Shown: one piece after another, positions 53,818-64,000 of the stretch
How the letters are laid out: every line of letters begins with the position of its first letter
Position numbering within the stretch: the first letter of the stretch is position 1
Origin: Cutibacterium avidum ATCC 25577
GTDB taxonomy: Bacteria > Actinomycetota > Actinomycetes > Propionibacteriales > Propionibacteriaceae
NCBI RefSeq assembly: GCF_000227295.1
Contig: NZ_JH165054.1
Location: forward strand, 460,628 to 524,627
Direction: 5' to 3'
DNA length: 64,000 nucleotides
Notes under the pieces: generated by a model
What the model saw: only the letters and a program-made list of their open reading frames with translations
Told to the model about the DNA's origin: nothing
Database searches by the model: none
Translations under genes and position numbers: made by a program

Positions 53818-55791
53818 ATGTCAGATCCATCGCAAACACCTACTGCCACGCCTTGGTGGAGTGTGCGGATGCGCGCGACCGGAGTCCTCGACGGGGAGCC
53901 GTACCACGTCAGCGGAGCCGAGTCGCTGGTGTCTCCGGACATGATCGGGCAGACGTTGACGGGGCTCACCCATCGCGCGCTCTCCCCTGGTCACACCGTC
54001 GAGGCTCGGCAGGTGCGACTCAGCCTGGATCAGCTCGACGTCGATCCCGCTGTCATCCCTATCCTGCCCGCAGACATCAACGAATGTATCGACATCGACT
54101 CCGCACATCACCACTTCCTTGACGTCTTGTCCCGATTCGTGCCCAACCCGGAGCAGGTCATGCGCATTCTCACCGCCGGACCAACGATGCGTGGGGCCGC
54201 CATGGTCGAGGTGGGCAGCGGACGACGGTTGGAAACCGATCCCTTACGTGGCGTTCGTGTGACTCGATTCGGGGATCTCACGGAATCTGCCCCGGGAACA
54301 TCCTTGGCTCACAAGAGGCACCACCATGAAGCGGTCCTCCTCGCGAGCAAGGTTGCTGCTGCACCCGGAGTTCTCGCGGAACTCTGCATCTCCGACGATC
54401 CCCATTACACCCGTGGCTATGTCTGCGCCGACGGGGTGTACACAACGGTGACGAACGTCAAGGCCGATGGTGACCCCAACGGGGGGCGCGTCATTCTTGT
54501 CGACACCTCGTACGCGGATCCCGCCATGATCACGGACTGGTTGGAGAATCACCCCGTTCTCATCGGACCTGCCACCCACTCTCCCAGTACTCACACCACC
54601 GCGTCCTGGCATGACCACATTCGATCCCGTCTCGACTCGTGGCGGGCTTCCGGACTCGAGCGCCATCCACGCACCTTCTCGTCGTCTCAGGTTCCTGACG
54701 CCGTTACCACCGACGGTCCTGCCCTGCTGTTCTCGTCCTCTGATTACCTCGGCATGTCCACGGAGCCGGCCGTCCAGGAGGCCATGATCAACGTCGTCAG
54801 TGAGCTGGGATGCAGTTCTGGTGGCTCACGCCTCACGACAGGAACCTCGGTGGCACACCACCATGCTGAACATGAGATCGCCACCTGGTTGGGGTATCCC
54901 CAGGCAGTCCTCATGGCCAGCGGCTACCAGGCAAATGTCACGACCATGCAGCTGGTGGCAGGTCCTGACGTCACCGTCGTCTCCGATGCGGACAACCATG
55001 CCAGTCTCATCGACGGGTGTCGGTTGGCTCGGGCGCGCACGGTCGTCGTCCCTCATGCGGACCTCGATGCCATCGACCATGCCCTTGATCACGTCACCAC
55101 CGAAAGAGCCATCGTGCTCACGGAGGGGGTCTACTCCATGGGAGGTGACGTCGCTCCCATTGCTGACCTCGTCCGGATCGCACGTCGTCACGGCGCTTTG
55201 ACCATCGTTGACGACGCCCACGGGATAGGCACTGTCGGGCCCACCGGGCGTGGCGTCACCGAAGGTCTGCCCCAGGAACTGCGACCGGACGTCCTGCTGG
55301 GAACGGCCAGCAAGGCCCTGGGCGTCGAGGGCGGTTTCGTCTGCGTCTACGAGACCTTGGCAACGCTGATTCGAAACTGCGCACGAGGATACGTGTTCTC
55401 CAGCGCCCCCTCCCCCGCCGTCGTAGCTGCCGTGGCGGCATCCGTGCATCAGCTACGAACCGATGCCTCTCCCGTCCAGAGGCTCCAGACCACTGTGGCT
55501 CGCGCGCGCCGTGCACTCTTCGGGGCCGGGCTCATTCCCGCCCCTACAGCCAATGATCTCGGTCCGATCATCAGGGTTCCGGTGGGTCCCGAGGATCGTG
55601 CCGTCGCGGCGCAAGAGGAGTTGGCACGACGGGGCCTCATGGTCGTTGCGGTCCGTTACCCCGCCGTCGCGAAAGGCGACGCAATCCTACGTATCTGCCT
55701 GACGGCACGTCACACAGACGAGCACATCAGGATTCTCGTCGCGTCCCTCAGCGAGGTCCTCGACAGCACTCTCAACGACGCACCACGGTGA
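53818..55791 (+). CDS. bioWF: Fused 6-carboxyhexanoate-CoA ligase (BioW) and 8-amino-7-oxononanoate synthase (BioF)
   Basis: This 657-aa bifunctional enzyme covers the early steps of biotin synthesis. The N-terminal part (about 10-250) is BioW-like: WWSVRMRATG, MRGAAMVEVGSGRRLETD, GVRVTRFGD, LASKVAAAPGVLAELCISDD and RGYV. It activates pimelate to pimeloyl-CoA with ATP. The C-terminal part (about 295-655) is a PLP-dependent alpha-oxoamine synthase: FSSSDYLGM, SDADNHASLIDG, DDAHGIGTVG, and the PLP Lys at about residue 499 in TASKALGVEGG. It condenses pimeloyl-CoA with Ala, so the intermediate could be handed over directly. The ATG has GAGGAG upstream. Its 3' end overlaps the convergent gene by 20 bases. 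Confidence 0.92.
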   Translation: MSDPSQTPTATPWWSVRMRATGVLDGEPYHVSGAESLVSPDMIGQTLTGLTHRALSPGHTVEARQVRLSLDQLDVDPAVIPILPADINECIDIDSAHHHFLDVLSRFVPNPEQVMRILTAGPTMRGAAMVEVGSGRRLETDPLRGVRVTRFGDLTESAPGTSLAHKRHHHEAVLLASKVAAAPGVLAELCISDDPHYTRGYVCADGVYTTVTNVKADGDPNGGRVILVDTSYADPAMITDWLENHPVLIGPATHSPSTHTTASWHDHIRSRLDSWRASGLERHPRTFSSSQVPDAVTTDGPALLFSSSDYLGMSTEPAVQEAMINVVSELGCSSGGSRLTTGTSVAHHHAEHEIATWLGYPQAVLMASGYQANVTTMQLVAGPDVTVVSDADNHASLIDGCRLARARTVVVPHADLDAIDHALDHVTTERAIVLTEGVYSMGGDVAPIADLVRIARRHGALTIVDDAHGIGTVGPTGRGVTEGLPQELRPDVLLGTASKALGVEGGFVCVYETLATLIRNCARGYVFSSAPSPAVVAAVAASVHQLRTDASPVQRLQTTVARARRALFGAGLIPAPTANDLGPIIRVPVGPEDRAVAAQEELARRGLMVVAVRYPAVAKGDAILRICLTARHTDEHIRILVASLSEVLDSTLNDAPR

Positions 55792-57431
55792 CGTTCTTCG
55801 GGAGGTCATAATACTGATGCAGGCCATCGACGACGGATCCACGCTGTCCCGCGTAGTCGGGCAACCAGTCCGGGGCAGGTAACGCCTTCGGGACGACGAC
55901 CGTGTCGCGCTCCCCGCGACGCGCCAGGTCTACCTGGGCATTTACCTGTCGCCAGACACTGCCGTTGATCGTCGCTCCCTGGAGCATCCCCCACGCTCCC
56001 TGCAGGCCGGTGCCCAGGCATGCCGCCGTAGCGATGGTAACCAGAACCATAGCGAGCTGCGACCCCGGTGTCGCAGCCGCGAGTCGTCCACCAGATTCCA
56101 TGGATGAGGCACCGCCGTCAACCTGGTTCGTGCCTCTCTGCGCCAATCCGACAGCAGCCCATGTCCACACCAACGCACTCATGGTGAAGACCACCAGACT
56201 TAAAAAGGACGTTCGTCCCCCTGGGGACCCTTGAATCATCGGGAGCGCGTAATAACCAAACGCCGCGCCCGTCGAAACCCCCACCATGCAGCATCCCGGT
56301 ATGCGAGCAACCATCACAGTGAGCACCACAAGGATCACCATCACGACGCTAAAGCACACTCCAACCAACAGCCCGGTGGCCGAAAGGTACAGTCGAATAT
56401 CTCCAACGAGCTTTCGTCGCGCGAGCACCGTAACAACTCGCAGGCTGGTCGCGGCCAGCCCGACAGATGCCACACAGAACAGTGCGAGGAGGATACCGAT
56501 GGCGCGGCGATGGAATCCGCGTTTCATAACCACCAGGCACATGACGATGACTGACAGCATGATCGCAAAGAACACGACCGGGTAATTTGTGAGCGAATGG
56601 CTGACGGAGTGGACGACGAACGACACCCGTTTGGGAATCTCGCCAGTTATTTTCGGGTACGGGTACGGCCCCCCAAGTCGACGGCTACGTGCCCATAAAC
56701 CGGGCATTCCCATTCTCGCAGTATTTCCCGCGGCCACCATGACCAGCGCCACCGCCCACCGAGTAGTCCATTTCCCTGCGGGTGTGATGAGCGCCATCGC
56801 GACGATTGCCCCGACGATTCCCGGCGCATTCAATTCATGATGAATACTTGCCACATAGGACAGCGCCACCGCCACCCACAAAACCCAGCCGTGGTCAACG
56901 TTCGGCCCCCGCTGGGACCACAGCAGGAGGATGGATACGATCCCGAGCGCTAAGCCCCACATGTAGCCGATGTTCGCAGCTATGAACATGATCGTGTCCC
57001 CACCCATGTTTGGCTCGATACCAATCAGGGTCATCGGCACGAGAAATGCACCTACGCCTGCCAACAAGTCAACACCGGGAGACACCACTCCCCGTAGATC
57101 CCGGATGAGGGCCCGCATCATGAGCCACAGTGCCAGCGACGTTGACAGGGATGAGAGCACGAGGGGAACACGAATCCATCCACCCATCGCCATGACGAGT
57201 TGCACCATCATGTCCGAGAAACGGCCATTACGCCCACCCAGATCGTATACGGTGAGCCGTGCAAAATCCGCCCAGTCGATACGACCGCTGGGAGTGCCAG
57301 ATCGGGTGGCGAAATACAGATCATCGATATCCCACACAGGTGTCCGCCACACCAACGCCCAATAACAGGTGACGAGCACCCAGAACCACACTATTGGACG
57401 TCGCAGGAGCCCAGGCCTCGTCTCATCGTGT

Positions 57432-57439
<8 letters not shown>
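55772..57439 (-). CDS. Polytopic membrane protein (DUF6056-like)
   Basis: This 555-aa protein has about 12 predicted membrane helices and an extracellular C-terminal stretch of about 70 residues. WDIDDLYFATRSG after helix 1 is a DD motif like those of GT-C-type or DUF6056 membrane proteins, in which acidic residues in the first loop are catalytic. A sugar- or lipid-linked transferase is possible but not shown. The GTG start overlaps the gltX stop by 8 bases, suggesting coexpression. Its base composition is slightly AT-richer than its neighbours, with rarer codons, which might reflect transfer. Confidence 0.6.
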
Positions 57440-58931
<1,492 letters not shown>

Positions 58932-58984
58932 GATGCCTCGGAGTCTATCGGGAAGTACCGACAGACTCCGGTAAGGTTCCCGCC

Positions 58985-60697
58985 ATGGCAGAACCCACTG
59001 GAACCCCGACTCCCGCCGCCCCGGCCGAGTCCGGCTCGGACTTCATTCATCAGGTCGTTCGCGCGGACAACGAACAGGGCACCTATGGAGGACGGGTCCA
59101 GACCCGGTTCCCACCCGAGCCCAATGGCTACCTGCACATTGGCCACGCCAAGGCCATTGTCACTGACTTCGGCGTCGCGGAGGACTTCGGCGGCATTTGC
59201 AACCTGCGTCTGGACGACACCAACCCGGGCACCGAGGAGGTTGAGTACGTCCAGTCGATCATCGAGGACATCGAGTGGCTCGGGTACTCCCCCGCCCACG
59301 TCGTCCACGCCTCCGACTACTTCGACAAGCTGTACGAGTGGGCCCAGTACCTCATCCGCGAGGACCTGGCCTACGTCGACGACCAGTCCCCCGAGACGAT
59401 CCGCGAGCAGAAAGGCGGCTACGGCAAGCCGGGTATCGAGAGCCCCTACCGCGACCGTCCCGCAGCGGAATCACTCGACCTGCTCGAGCGGATGCGCAAC
59501 GGCGAGTTCCCCGACGGCTCCCGCTGTCTGCGCGCCAAGATCGACATGCAGGCGGAGAACATGTGGCTGCGTGACCCGGTCATGTACCGCATCCGCCACC
59601 AGGCCCATCACTCGACCGCCACCACGTGGTGCATCTACCCCACCTATGACTGGGCCCACGGTCAGTCCGACGCCATAGAGGGTGTGACCCATTCGCTGTG
59701 CTCCCTGGAGTTCAACAGCCACCGCCCCCTCTACGACTGGTTCCTCGCCCATGTGCCGCTCGACGCCCCGGCCCCCAAGCAGCGCGAGTTCGCCCGTCTC
59801 GAACTGACCCACACCATCACCTCGAAGCGTCGCCTCAGGTCCCTTGTGACCGACGGCGTCGTCGACGGTTGGGACGACCCCCGCATGCCCACCCTGCGCG
59901 GGATGCGTCGTCGCGGCTACCCGGCTGCTGCCATCCGTGCCTTCTGCCAGGCCGTCGGTACCACCAAGAACAACTCCGTGAAGGCCATCGAGGAGTTCGA
60001 GTCCTTCGTGCGCCGCGAGCTCAACGCCACCACGCAGCGCCGCATGGCCGTCCTGCACCCGCTCAAACTGGTCCTGGACGGCTGGCCTACTGACGAGAAC
60101 GGCAACCCGGTCGTCGAATGGTTCGAGCTCGTCAACAACCCGGAGAATCCTGATGACGGCACCCGGTGCGTCCCCTTCACCGGAGAGCTGTGGATCGAGG
60201 CCGACGACTTCCGCGAGGACCCGCCCCGCAAGTTCTTCCGCCTCTCCCCCGGTCGTGAGGTGCGTCTGCGTAGTGCCTACCTGGTGACGGCCACTGACGT
60301 CGTCAAGGACCCAGACGGCACCATCACCGAGGTTCACGCCAGCTATGACCCGGAGTCCCGCGGCGGCACCGCCCCCGACGGTCGCAAGGTGAAGTCGACG
60401 ATGCACTGGGTGTCCGCCGCCCATGCCGTGCCGGTAACCGCGAACCTCTATGACCGTCTCTTCACCGCCGAGATTCCCGGATCGGAGAGCGGCGAGGCCC
60501 TCGACGACCTCAACCCGAACTCGCGCGAGACCCTCACCAACGTCATGGCCGAACCGGCCTTGGCCGAGGTGGCTCCCGGCGAGGTGGTGCAGTTCGAGCG
60601 GCTGGGGTATTTCGCGGCGGATCAGGACACCACGGTGTTCCACCGCACCGTTGGTCTGCGTGACGAATGGGCCCAGCTGCAGAGGCGTCAGGGCTGA
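58985..60697 (+). CDS. glnS: Glutaminyl-tRNA synthetase
   Basis: This 570-aa class I synthetase has FPPEPNGYLHIGHAKAIVTDFG (the HIGH motif), RLDDTNPGTEEVEYVQSI, and the KMSKS-equivalent ITSKRRLRSLV. The C-terminal beta-barrel anticodon domain (about 345-560) is present. GlnRS is uncommon in Gram-positive bacteria, where Gln-tRNA is usually made by amidation, so this gene was probably acquired. It is divergent from gltX. The ATG has TAAGG upstream. Confidence 0.97.
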   Translation: MAEPTGTPTPAAPAESGSDFIHQVVRADNEQGTYGGRVQTRFPPEPNGYLHIGHAKAIVTDFGVAEDFGGICNLRLDDTNPGTEEVEYVQSIIEDIEWLGYSPAHVVHASDYFDKLYEWAQYLIREDLAYVDDQSPETIREQKGGYGKPGIESPYRDRPAAESLDLLERMRNGEFPDGSRCLRAKIDMQAENMWLRDPVMYRIRHQAHHSTATTWCIYPTYDWAHGQSDAIEGVTHSLCSLEFNSHRPLYDWFLAHVPLDAPAPKQREFARLELTHTITSKRRLRSLVTDGVVDGWDDPRMPTLRGMRRRGYPAAAIRAFCQAVGTTKNNSVKAIEEFESFVRRELNATTQRRMAVLHPLKLVLDGWPTDENGNPVVEWFELVNNPENPDDGTRCVPFTGELWIEADDFREDPPRKFFRLSPGREVRLRSAYLVTATDVVKDPDGTITEVHASYDPESRGGTAPDGRKVKSTMHWVSAAHAVPVTANLYDRLFTAEIPGSESGEALDDLNPNSRETLTNVMAEPALAEVAPGEVVQFERLGYFAADQDTTVFHRTVGLRDEWAQLQRRQG

Positions 60698-60799
60698 CCA
60701 GGTGTTGTTGACGGTGGTAATCATCAAATTGTCACCCGTCCGTCACTTCATTCGGCAAGGATGGTACCGCTTTCCCATCCCGTTGGAAGGACACCATCC

Positions 60800-62755
60800 A
60801 TGCATGACAACCCACTTGGTACGAACCTGTCGCGTCGCGCCGTGCTGGTCGGCACCCTGGGGACAGGGCTCGCGATGACTGCTGTCGGGAATTCCTTCGC
60901 GTCGCCGTCGACGTCTTCCGCTCCCGCCACCGCAGGCTCTGCTGCCGGTGCCGCAACGCTGACGGTGCTCGCCACCACCGACATCCACGGTCACGTCTAC
61001 GACTGGGACTACTTCGCCGACGCTCCCTACCCGCCGTCGGACAAGGGTCGGTCCTCGGCTCCGTTGGGCGTGAGTCGGGTGGCCACCATCGTCAAGCAGC
61101 TCCGCGCCGAGAAGGGTGCCGACTCCGTCGTCACGCTCGACAACGGTGACACCATCCAGGGCACCCCGCTGACCTACCTCTCTGCCAAGCAGCCCGAGAA
61201 ACTTGGCCGCACCGAGGTCATGGCCCGCGCATTCAACCTCGTTGGTTATGACGCGGCCAACATCGGCAACCACGAGTTCAACTACGGACTCAAGGAACTC
61301 AACCGCTACAAGAACGACCTCGACGCCCCACTGCTGTGCGCCAACGTCATCGACCTCAAGACCGGCAAGCCGCTGACCCAGGGCACCCTCATGCTCACCA
61401 AGACCGTCGACGGCCACCAGGTCAAGGTCGGCGTCGTCGCCGTCACCACCCCTGGCTCGATGGTCTGGGACAAGGCGAACCTCACTGGCAAGGTCGACAT
61501 CGCTGACCCGGTCAAGACCGCTGCGAAGTGCTCGGTCACACTGCGCAAAGAAGGGGCTGACGTCGTTGTCGTCCTCGTCCACGCCGGACTGTCGGAGGAC
61601 CAGGCCGCCCCGGTCTACAAGGGTCTGCCAGAGAACAATGCCACCGTCCTGGCCAAGTCCGTTCCCGAGGTCGACCTCGTCGTCATCGGTCACACCCACC
61701 AGGACGACCCGGTCGAGATCGTCGACGGCATCTCGGGCCACAAGGTCGTCATCACCCAGCCCGACTATTGGGCCCGTTCAGTCTCCCAGGTGACGATCCC
61801 GCTCGACTTCTCCGACGGCAAGGCCTCCGTGCTCCACGACAGGGTCACCGTGAAGCCGCGTTACACCCGTGACGTCGAGGAGGACAAGGAGTTCGCCTCT
61901 GACTCCGAGCTGCAGGCCGGCCACAAGGCCACCGTCAAGTACGTCAACTCCGTCGTCGCCACCTCGACGACGAAGCTGACCACCGAGCGCTCGATGGTTG
62001 AGGACACCCCGATCCTCGACTTCATCGGCAAGGTCGAGGCCGACACCGTCGCCAAGGCGATCAAGGGTGGCAAGTACGACGGTATTCCGGTCATCGCCCA
62101 GGTCTCGCCGTTCTCACGCACCGCTGCCTTCCCGAAAGGCGATGTCAAGATCAAGGACATCGCTGGCCTGTACGTCTTCGACAACACACTGGCGGGCATC
62201 CTGCTCACCGGCAAACAACTCAAGGACTACCTGGAGTACTCCGCGAAGTACTTCAAGCAGGTCAAGAAGGGCGCCATCGTCAACCCGGCTCCGGCCAGCG
62301 AGGGCGGCGACACCCAGGCTGACTACCAGGGCAAGCCGGTGTGGGACTACAACTACGACGCCGTCACCGGTGTCAAGTACTCCATCGACGTCTCCAAGCC
62401 GGTGGGCAAGCGCATCCTGGGCCTGTCCTGGCAGGGCCAGCCGGTCGCCGACGACCAGAAGTTCGTCCTGGCCATCAACAACTACCGCATGAGCGGTGGC
62501 GGCGCCTACCCGCACGTCGCGGAGGCCCCGGTCGTCTGGGACGAGATCCTCGAGATCCGTCAGCTGCTCATCGACACCGCCTCGAAGATGAAGACCATCG
62601 ATCCGAAGGACTTCTTCGATCGCAACTGGTTCCTCACCACGACTGGGGAGACCTGGCCGGCCACGGGCAAGCCCGGCGACGACACCAAGCCCGGCAACGG
62701 CTTCAAGCCCGGTTCCGGCGATCGTCCGACCACGTTGCCGCGCACCGGCGTCTGA
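60800..62755 (+). CDS. Exported bifunctional 5'-nucleotidase/2',3'-cyclic phosphodiesterase
   Basis: This 651-aa metallophosphatase has a Tat-type signal (NLSRRAVLVGTLGTGLAMTAVG). The calcineurin-like domain (about 55-320) shows the metal motifs ATTDIHGH, DNGDTIQG, IGNHEFNYG and VIGHTH. The 5'-nucleotidase C-terminal domain (about 360-600) has PFSRTAAFPKGDVKIKDI and the substrate-stacking region. A Pro/Gly/Asp tail ends in TTLPRTGV: an LPXTG motif at the very end without the hydrophobic helix and basic tail that sortase needs. The ATG at 60800 has GGAAGG upstream. It would release phosphate and nucleosides outside the cell. Confidence 0.92.
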   Translation: MHDNPLGTNLSRRAVLVGTLGTGLAMTAVGNSFASPSTSSAPATAGSAAGAATLTVLATTDIHGHVYDWDYFADAPYPPSDKGRSSAPLGVSRVATIVKQLRAEKGADSVVTLDNGDTIQGTPLTYLSAKQPEKLGRTEVMARAFNLVGYDAANIGNHEFNYGLKELNRYKNDLDAPLLCANVIDLKTGKPLTQGTLMLTKTVDGHQVKVGVVAVTTPGSMVWDKANLTGKVDIADPVKTAAKCSVTLRKEGADVVVVLVHAGLSEDQAAPVYKGLPENNATVLAKSVPEVDLVVIGHTHQDDPVEIVDGISGHKVVITQPDYWARSVSQVTIPLDFSDGKASVLHDRVTVKPRYTRDVEEDKEFASDSELQAGHKATVKYVNSVVATSTTKLTTERSMVEDTPILDFIGKVEADTVAKAIKGGKYDGIPVIAQVSPFSRTAAFPKGDVKIKDIAGLYVFDNTLAGILLTGKQLKDYLEYSAKYFKQVKKGAIVNPAPASEGGDTQADYQGKPVWDYNYDAVTGVKYSIDVSKPVGKRILGLSWQGQPVADDQKFVLAINNYRMSGGGAYPHVAEAPVVWDEILEIRQLLIDTASKMKTIDPKDFFDRNWFLTTTGETWPATGKPGDDTKPGNGFKPGSGDRPTTLPRTGV

Positions 62756-62775
62756 CCGGTTCCGACAACAGTTGA

Positions 62776-62807
62776 GCCTCGGCCCACCCGACTTGGTGGG
62801 CCGAGGC
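62776..62807 (+). terminator. Terminator after the 5'-nucleotidase gene
   Basis: GCCTCGGCCCACC (62776-62788) and GGTGGGCCGAGGC (62795-62807) form a perfect 13-bp stem with loop CGACTT, followed by CCTTCTTGT. Confidence 0.75.
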
Positions 62808-62969
62808 CCTTCTTGTCCTCACGACGTGGAAGAGTGTCCCGTGGCATCTGGCGAGGGCAACCTTCACCACTGACAATGAAAGGACGCAGCGCTGACAACC
62901 CAAATCGTTCCACGGAATCCCAGGCATGGACTCCCGGCTCGGCTGGGCAACCGACGTTGGCCGGCAAGG

Positions 62970-64000
62970 GTGCTGCGCCGTGCCAGCATTGCTGGCCTCG
63001 TCTTCGCCCTTTTCGGTCTGTGGACCGCCCTGACACCGTCCTTGGTCCCCCGGACCTGGTGGATGGTGGCCGTCAACGTGTGGTTGTCGACCCTTCTCGC
63101 CTATGGGGTCGGAGGGCTCATCGGGCGGATTTCCCGGTGGTTAGCTGAGATCACGCGCTTGCAGGTGATGATCTCAACTCACGCGGTCCGGGGCATCCGA
63201 CGTAGCTGGTACGCCATTCTCGCCCTGATATCGCTGTGGATGTTCATGTGGTGCACGAGACAGCAGAAGCACGTCTCAGAGGAAGTCGGTCTGCCACGGA
63301 AGGTCTGGGTCGCGCAGACCGTTGGCGTGTTCACGGGGCTGATCCTCTTCACCGCGACGGTACTGCTCATCCGCCTCATCGCTCATGGCATCCGAAATCT
63401 GTACACCGGCGTACACCGTCTCATCGCCCAGCCGGTACTGGCAATTGTCGTCGTGGTGCTGAGCATCTCACTCCTGCTCTGGGCCACGAACAACGTCATC
63501 GTCAGGACGACGGCCAACGGTGTTGCCCACGTCATGGCTGAAACCAATGCGCAGACGGCCGCCGGACGGAAACCCCCGACGTCGCCCCTTCGGTCCGGGT
63601 CCCCCGCCTCGCTTCAGACCTGGGACAGCCTGGGCCGGGAGGGCAAGGACGCCGTCACTGACGGCCCCGACGCCGCCATGATCGGAAAGGTCACCGGTCA
63701 GTCGGCCAAGGAGCCCATCCGCGTCTACGCCGGGCTCAATTCCCGTCGCGACTACGTCGCCGAGGCGAATGGCGTTCTCGCCGAGCTCATCCGTACCGGG
63801 GCGTTCCATCGCAAGGTGCTCGTCGTCCAGAACGGCACCGGGTCCGGCTGGATCGAGGAGTGGTCGGTGTCGGCCGTGGAGTATCTCACCGGCGGTGACT
63901 GCGCGACGGCCACGATGCAGTACTCGTACCTGGGCAGCGTCGGGGCCTTCCTCCTGGACCGCGAATCTCCCAAGGAAGGTGCCCAGGCCCTGTTCAGCGT
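62970..64000 (+). CDS. Abhydrolase_9-type membrane protein, N-terminal part (3' end outside window)
   Basis: The frame is open from 62970 to the window edge, about 343 codons, with no stop. The first 190 residues hold four or five membrane helices: ALFGLWTALTPSLVPRTWW, then SWYAILALISLWMFMW, VFTGLILFTATVLLIRL and AIVVVVLSISLLLW. An extracytoplasmic alpha/beta-hydrolase-like domain begins with RVYAGLNSRRDYVAEANG and continues GTGSGWIEEWSVSAVEYLTGGD. This matches the alpha/beta-hydrolase family with an N-terminal membrane region found in Actinobacteria, whose substrate is unknown. The start is uncertain: the GTG at 62970 is the first in-frame option after a stop and has only a weak ribosome-binding site. 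Confidence 0.7.
   Translation, partial: MLRRASIAGLVFALFGLWTALTPSLVPRTWWMVAVNVWLSTLLAYGVGGLIGRISRWLAEITRLQVMISTHAVRGIRRSWYAILALISLWMFMWCTRQQKHVSEEVGLPRKVWVAQTVGVFTGLILFTATVLLIRLIAHGIRNLYTGVHRLIAQPVLAIVVVVLSISLLLWATNNVIVRTTANGVAHVMAETNAQTAAGRKPPTSPLRSGSPASLQTWDSLGREGKDAVTDGPDAAMIGKVTGQSAKEPIRVYAGLNSRRDYVAEANGVLAELIRTGAFHRKVLVVQNGTGSGWIEEWSVSAVEYLTGGDCATATMQYSYLGSVGAFLLDRESPKEGAQALFS

Noticed and set aside
62813-63148. 111-codon frame before the Abhydrolase_9-type gene
   Set aside because: It is out of frame with the conserved membrane segments, which begin in another frame at 62970. An N-terminal frameshift is possible but not supported by a homologous block.

Overview
The window is GC-rich DNA from a high-GC Gram-positive bacterium. 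The protein set (fused dipeptide-ABC ATPase, actinobacterial-style S8 start and S3/L4/L17 tails, BioW-BioF fusion, inositol cluster with a GntR regulator) suggests an actinobacterium of the Propionibacteriaceae, Cutibacterium-like. I infer this from gene content and sequence style, not from a marker search. I saw no rRNA, tRNA, CRISPR array or intact insertion sequence.

Region 1 (1-18290) is a myo-inositol catabolic island. It holds a sugar/inositol MFS transporter (iolT-like), up to three Gfo/Idh/MocA dehydrogenases (two inositol 2-dehydrogenases plus a truncated one at the left edge), three xylose-isomerase-like TIM barrels (IolE, IolH and an IolE-like paralog), IolD, IolB, IolC, an IolJ-type class I aldolase, and IolA/MmsA. 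Two enzymes are less usual here: a Zn-dependent alcohol dehydrogenase and a transaldolase-family protein. A GntR/UTRA regulator (IolR candidate) sits divergently from the iolJ-iolB-iolD operon. A near-identical dyad, TTGTCWTRACAA, lies in four promoter regions of the island, with a weaker version in a fifth. A 92-aa membrane protein with its own near-consensus promoter and a strong terminator sits in the middle.

Region 2 (18291-22000) holds a sugar-type MFS transporter broken by a one-base frameshift, then a GT4 glycosyltransferase translationally coupled to a secreted transglutaminase-like protein.

Region 3 (22000-53310) is the ribosomal superoperon, read on the minus strand, from rpsJ down to rplQ. 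It is split into blocks: S10 block (rpsJ-rpsQ), spc block (rplN-rplO), secY-adk-map, and infA-rpmJ-rpsM-rpsK-rpsD-rpoA-rplQ. A dipeptide/oligopeptide ABC operon with two duplicated binding lipoproteins, a secreted anchored protein and a PH-domain protein lie between rplO and secY. A PD-(D/E)XK-like protein and a prolyl oligopeptidase lie between map and infA.

Region 4 (53310-64000) has a BioW-BioF fusion gene with a BioQ-like box, a polytopic membrane protein, gltX, glnS, a Tat-exported 5'-nucleotidase ending in LPRTG, and the start of an Abhydrolase_9-type membrane protein cut by the window edge.
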